This document shows positions 63,415 to 64,000 of a stretch of DNA of 64,000 bases, piece after piece. The stretch is from Gonapodya sp. JEL0774 (lineage: Eukaryota; Monoblepharomycota; Monoblepharidomycetes; Monoblepharidales; Gonapodyaceae): positions 1-64,000 of the forward strand of contig JADIIX010000070.1 of assembly GCA_027604505.1 (NCBI GenBank), written 5' to 3'. The notes below the pieces were generated by a model, which saw only the letters and a program-made list of their open reading frames with translations, did not search any database and was not told the DNA's origin. Made by a program: the position numbers and the translations under genes. Position 1 is the first letter of the stretch; the number at the start of each line of letters is the position of its first letter.

Positions 63415-64000
63415 ATGAGGATGCACTCAAACTGGATGTGGAAGCTTGCACTGGTAGTAAGCGTTACCTTGCTTGGGACTAGAGAAGCTGAATGCTCATT
63501 GGAGACACTGAACATTGCGAGTTTCCGTCAAAATGGTGGGTTTCAACCCAACTCAGATCGAGGGGACTGTTCATCTCATCTCATTTTCCATGTTGTGACT
63601 GTGTGGTGTGCATTTGGCTTCTTGCTCCGGAAAACCCAGAACTCATACCCTGGAGGGAGTTAGATGCTGGATCATCGAACCCCATGCGAATCGGAAAACG
63701 TCTCTACAATGGCGTGGCGCAACTGTCTATGTGTGGAACTGGCTATATGCCCGTAGATGCTGTCTGCTGCAGCGCGGGATGGTGTCCAACGGGTACCAAT
63801 TGCACTGGCACGAACTGTGTGGGAACTTGCGCCAACAAGTGTGGAACCATGTGCACCAAGTAAGAACGGAGTGAAGCGGCTACTTGCAAGTGCTCTTGAT
63901 GCTCATAACATTATTTTCGGGTGTTAGCGTCGCATACGACTACCAAAATTGTGGATCGGTAAGAATATTCTGGACCCTCTCGCGTTTTCCCCAACCAATT
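63415..64000 (+). CDS. Cys-rich secreted or membrane protein, partial (receptor-like gene 4; cut by window end)
   Basis: The ATG at 63415 starts a signal peptide (MRMHSNWMWKLALVVSVTLL). An intron from about 63535 to 63660 joins N|E and leads to a dibasic site, RIGKR, before LYNGVAQLSMCGTGYMPVDA. The Cys-rich module CCSAGWCPTGTNCTGTNC, then CANKCGTMCT follows, and the next short exon has AYDYQNCGS before a GTAAGA donor near 63960. These match receptor gene 3 almost position by position (AQLS.CG.GYM.V..VCC...WCP.G..C). The window ends here, so a transmembrane helix and SH3 domain can only be predicted from the paralogues. Confidence 0.75.

Overview
The window is eukaryotic nuclear DNA, most likely from an early-diverging zoosporic (chytrid-type) fungus. 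Nearly every gene is split by short GT-AG introns of about 50-100 nt, genes lie on both strands with short spacers, and housekeeping proteins look fungal. The lineage call is inference. It rests on a fungal-type release factor eRF3 with a Q/G/Y-rich head, on genes that are rare or missing in yeasts (a C5orf34-like protein, a group II truncated globin), and on single-pass membrane proteins with a C-terminal SH3 domain. No tRNA, rRNA, CRISPR array or intact transposon was seen.

Layout. 1.5-3.9 kb (-): DEAD-box helicase DHH1. 5.7-9.5 kb (+): DYRK-family kinase. 9.8-12.3 kb (+): proteasome lid subunit RPN3. 12.4-14.3 kb: a small unknown ORF (-) and a PCID2/Thp1/CSN12-type PCI protein (+). 14.4-17.4 kb (+): RING/TRAF-type zinc-finger protein. 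18.0-19.8 kb (+): secreted berberine-bridge-type flavin oxidase. 19.9-20.9 kb (-): CHY zinc-finger protein. 21.2-22.7 kb (-): UBC4/UBC5-type E2. 23.5-24.2 kb (+): small CsbD-like protein. 24.3-27.5 kb (-): C5orf34-like protein. 27.7-30.3 kb (-): Ariadne RBR E3 ligase. 31.0-32.3 kb (+): truncated globin. 32.3-36.9 kb: gene-poor and repeat-bearing. 36.9-39.3 kb (-): MFS transporter. 39.7-47.4 kb (+): a very large RS/RG-rich protein with an SRI-like domain. 47.6-50.8 kb (-): eRF3/SUP35. 51.9-64.0 kb: four membrane-receptor-like genes, three with a confirmed SH3 end and the fourth cut by the window edge, interrupted by a TMEM19/DUF92 membrane protein (58.3-59.6 kb).

The most unusual content is the right-hand 12 kb. 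Genes at 51.9, 60.4 and 63.4 kb share a dibasic (KR/RR) site, a cysteine-rich N-terminal module and an NCG-containing motif. Genes at 51.9, 55.2 and 60.4 kb end in a divergent SH3 domain after one transmembrane helix. They look like a locally amplified family of surface sensors that couple an extracellular Cys-rich or Ser/Thr-rich stalk to a cytoplasmic SH3 adaptor. Ubiquitin-pathway genes (RPN3, RING/TRAF, UBC4, ARI) are also frequent, but they are spread along both strands and nothing suggests joint regulation.

Exon-intron structures were worked out by eye from reading-frame continuity and splice consensus. Starts of the PCI gene, the third receptor gene and the large RS-rich gene are uncertain. 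Five introns keep the frame only if an AAG 3' splice site is used.
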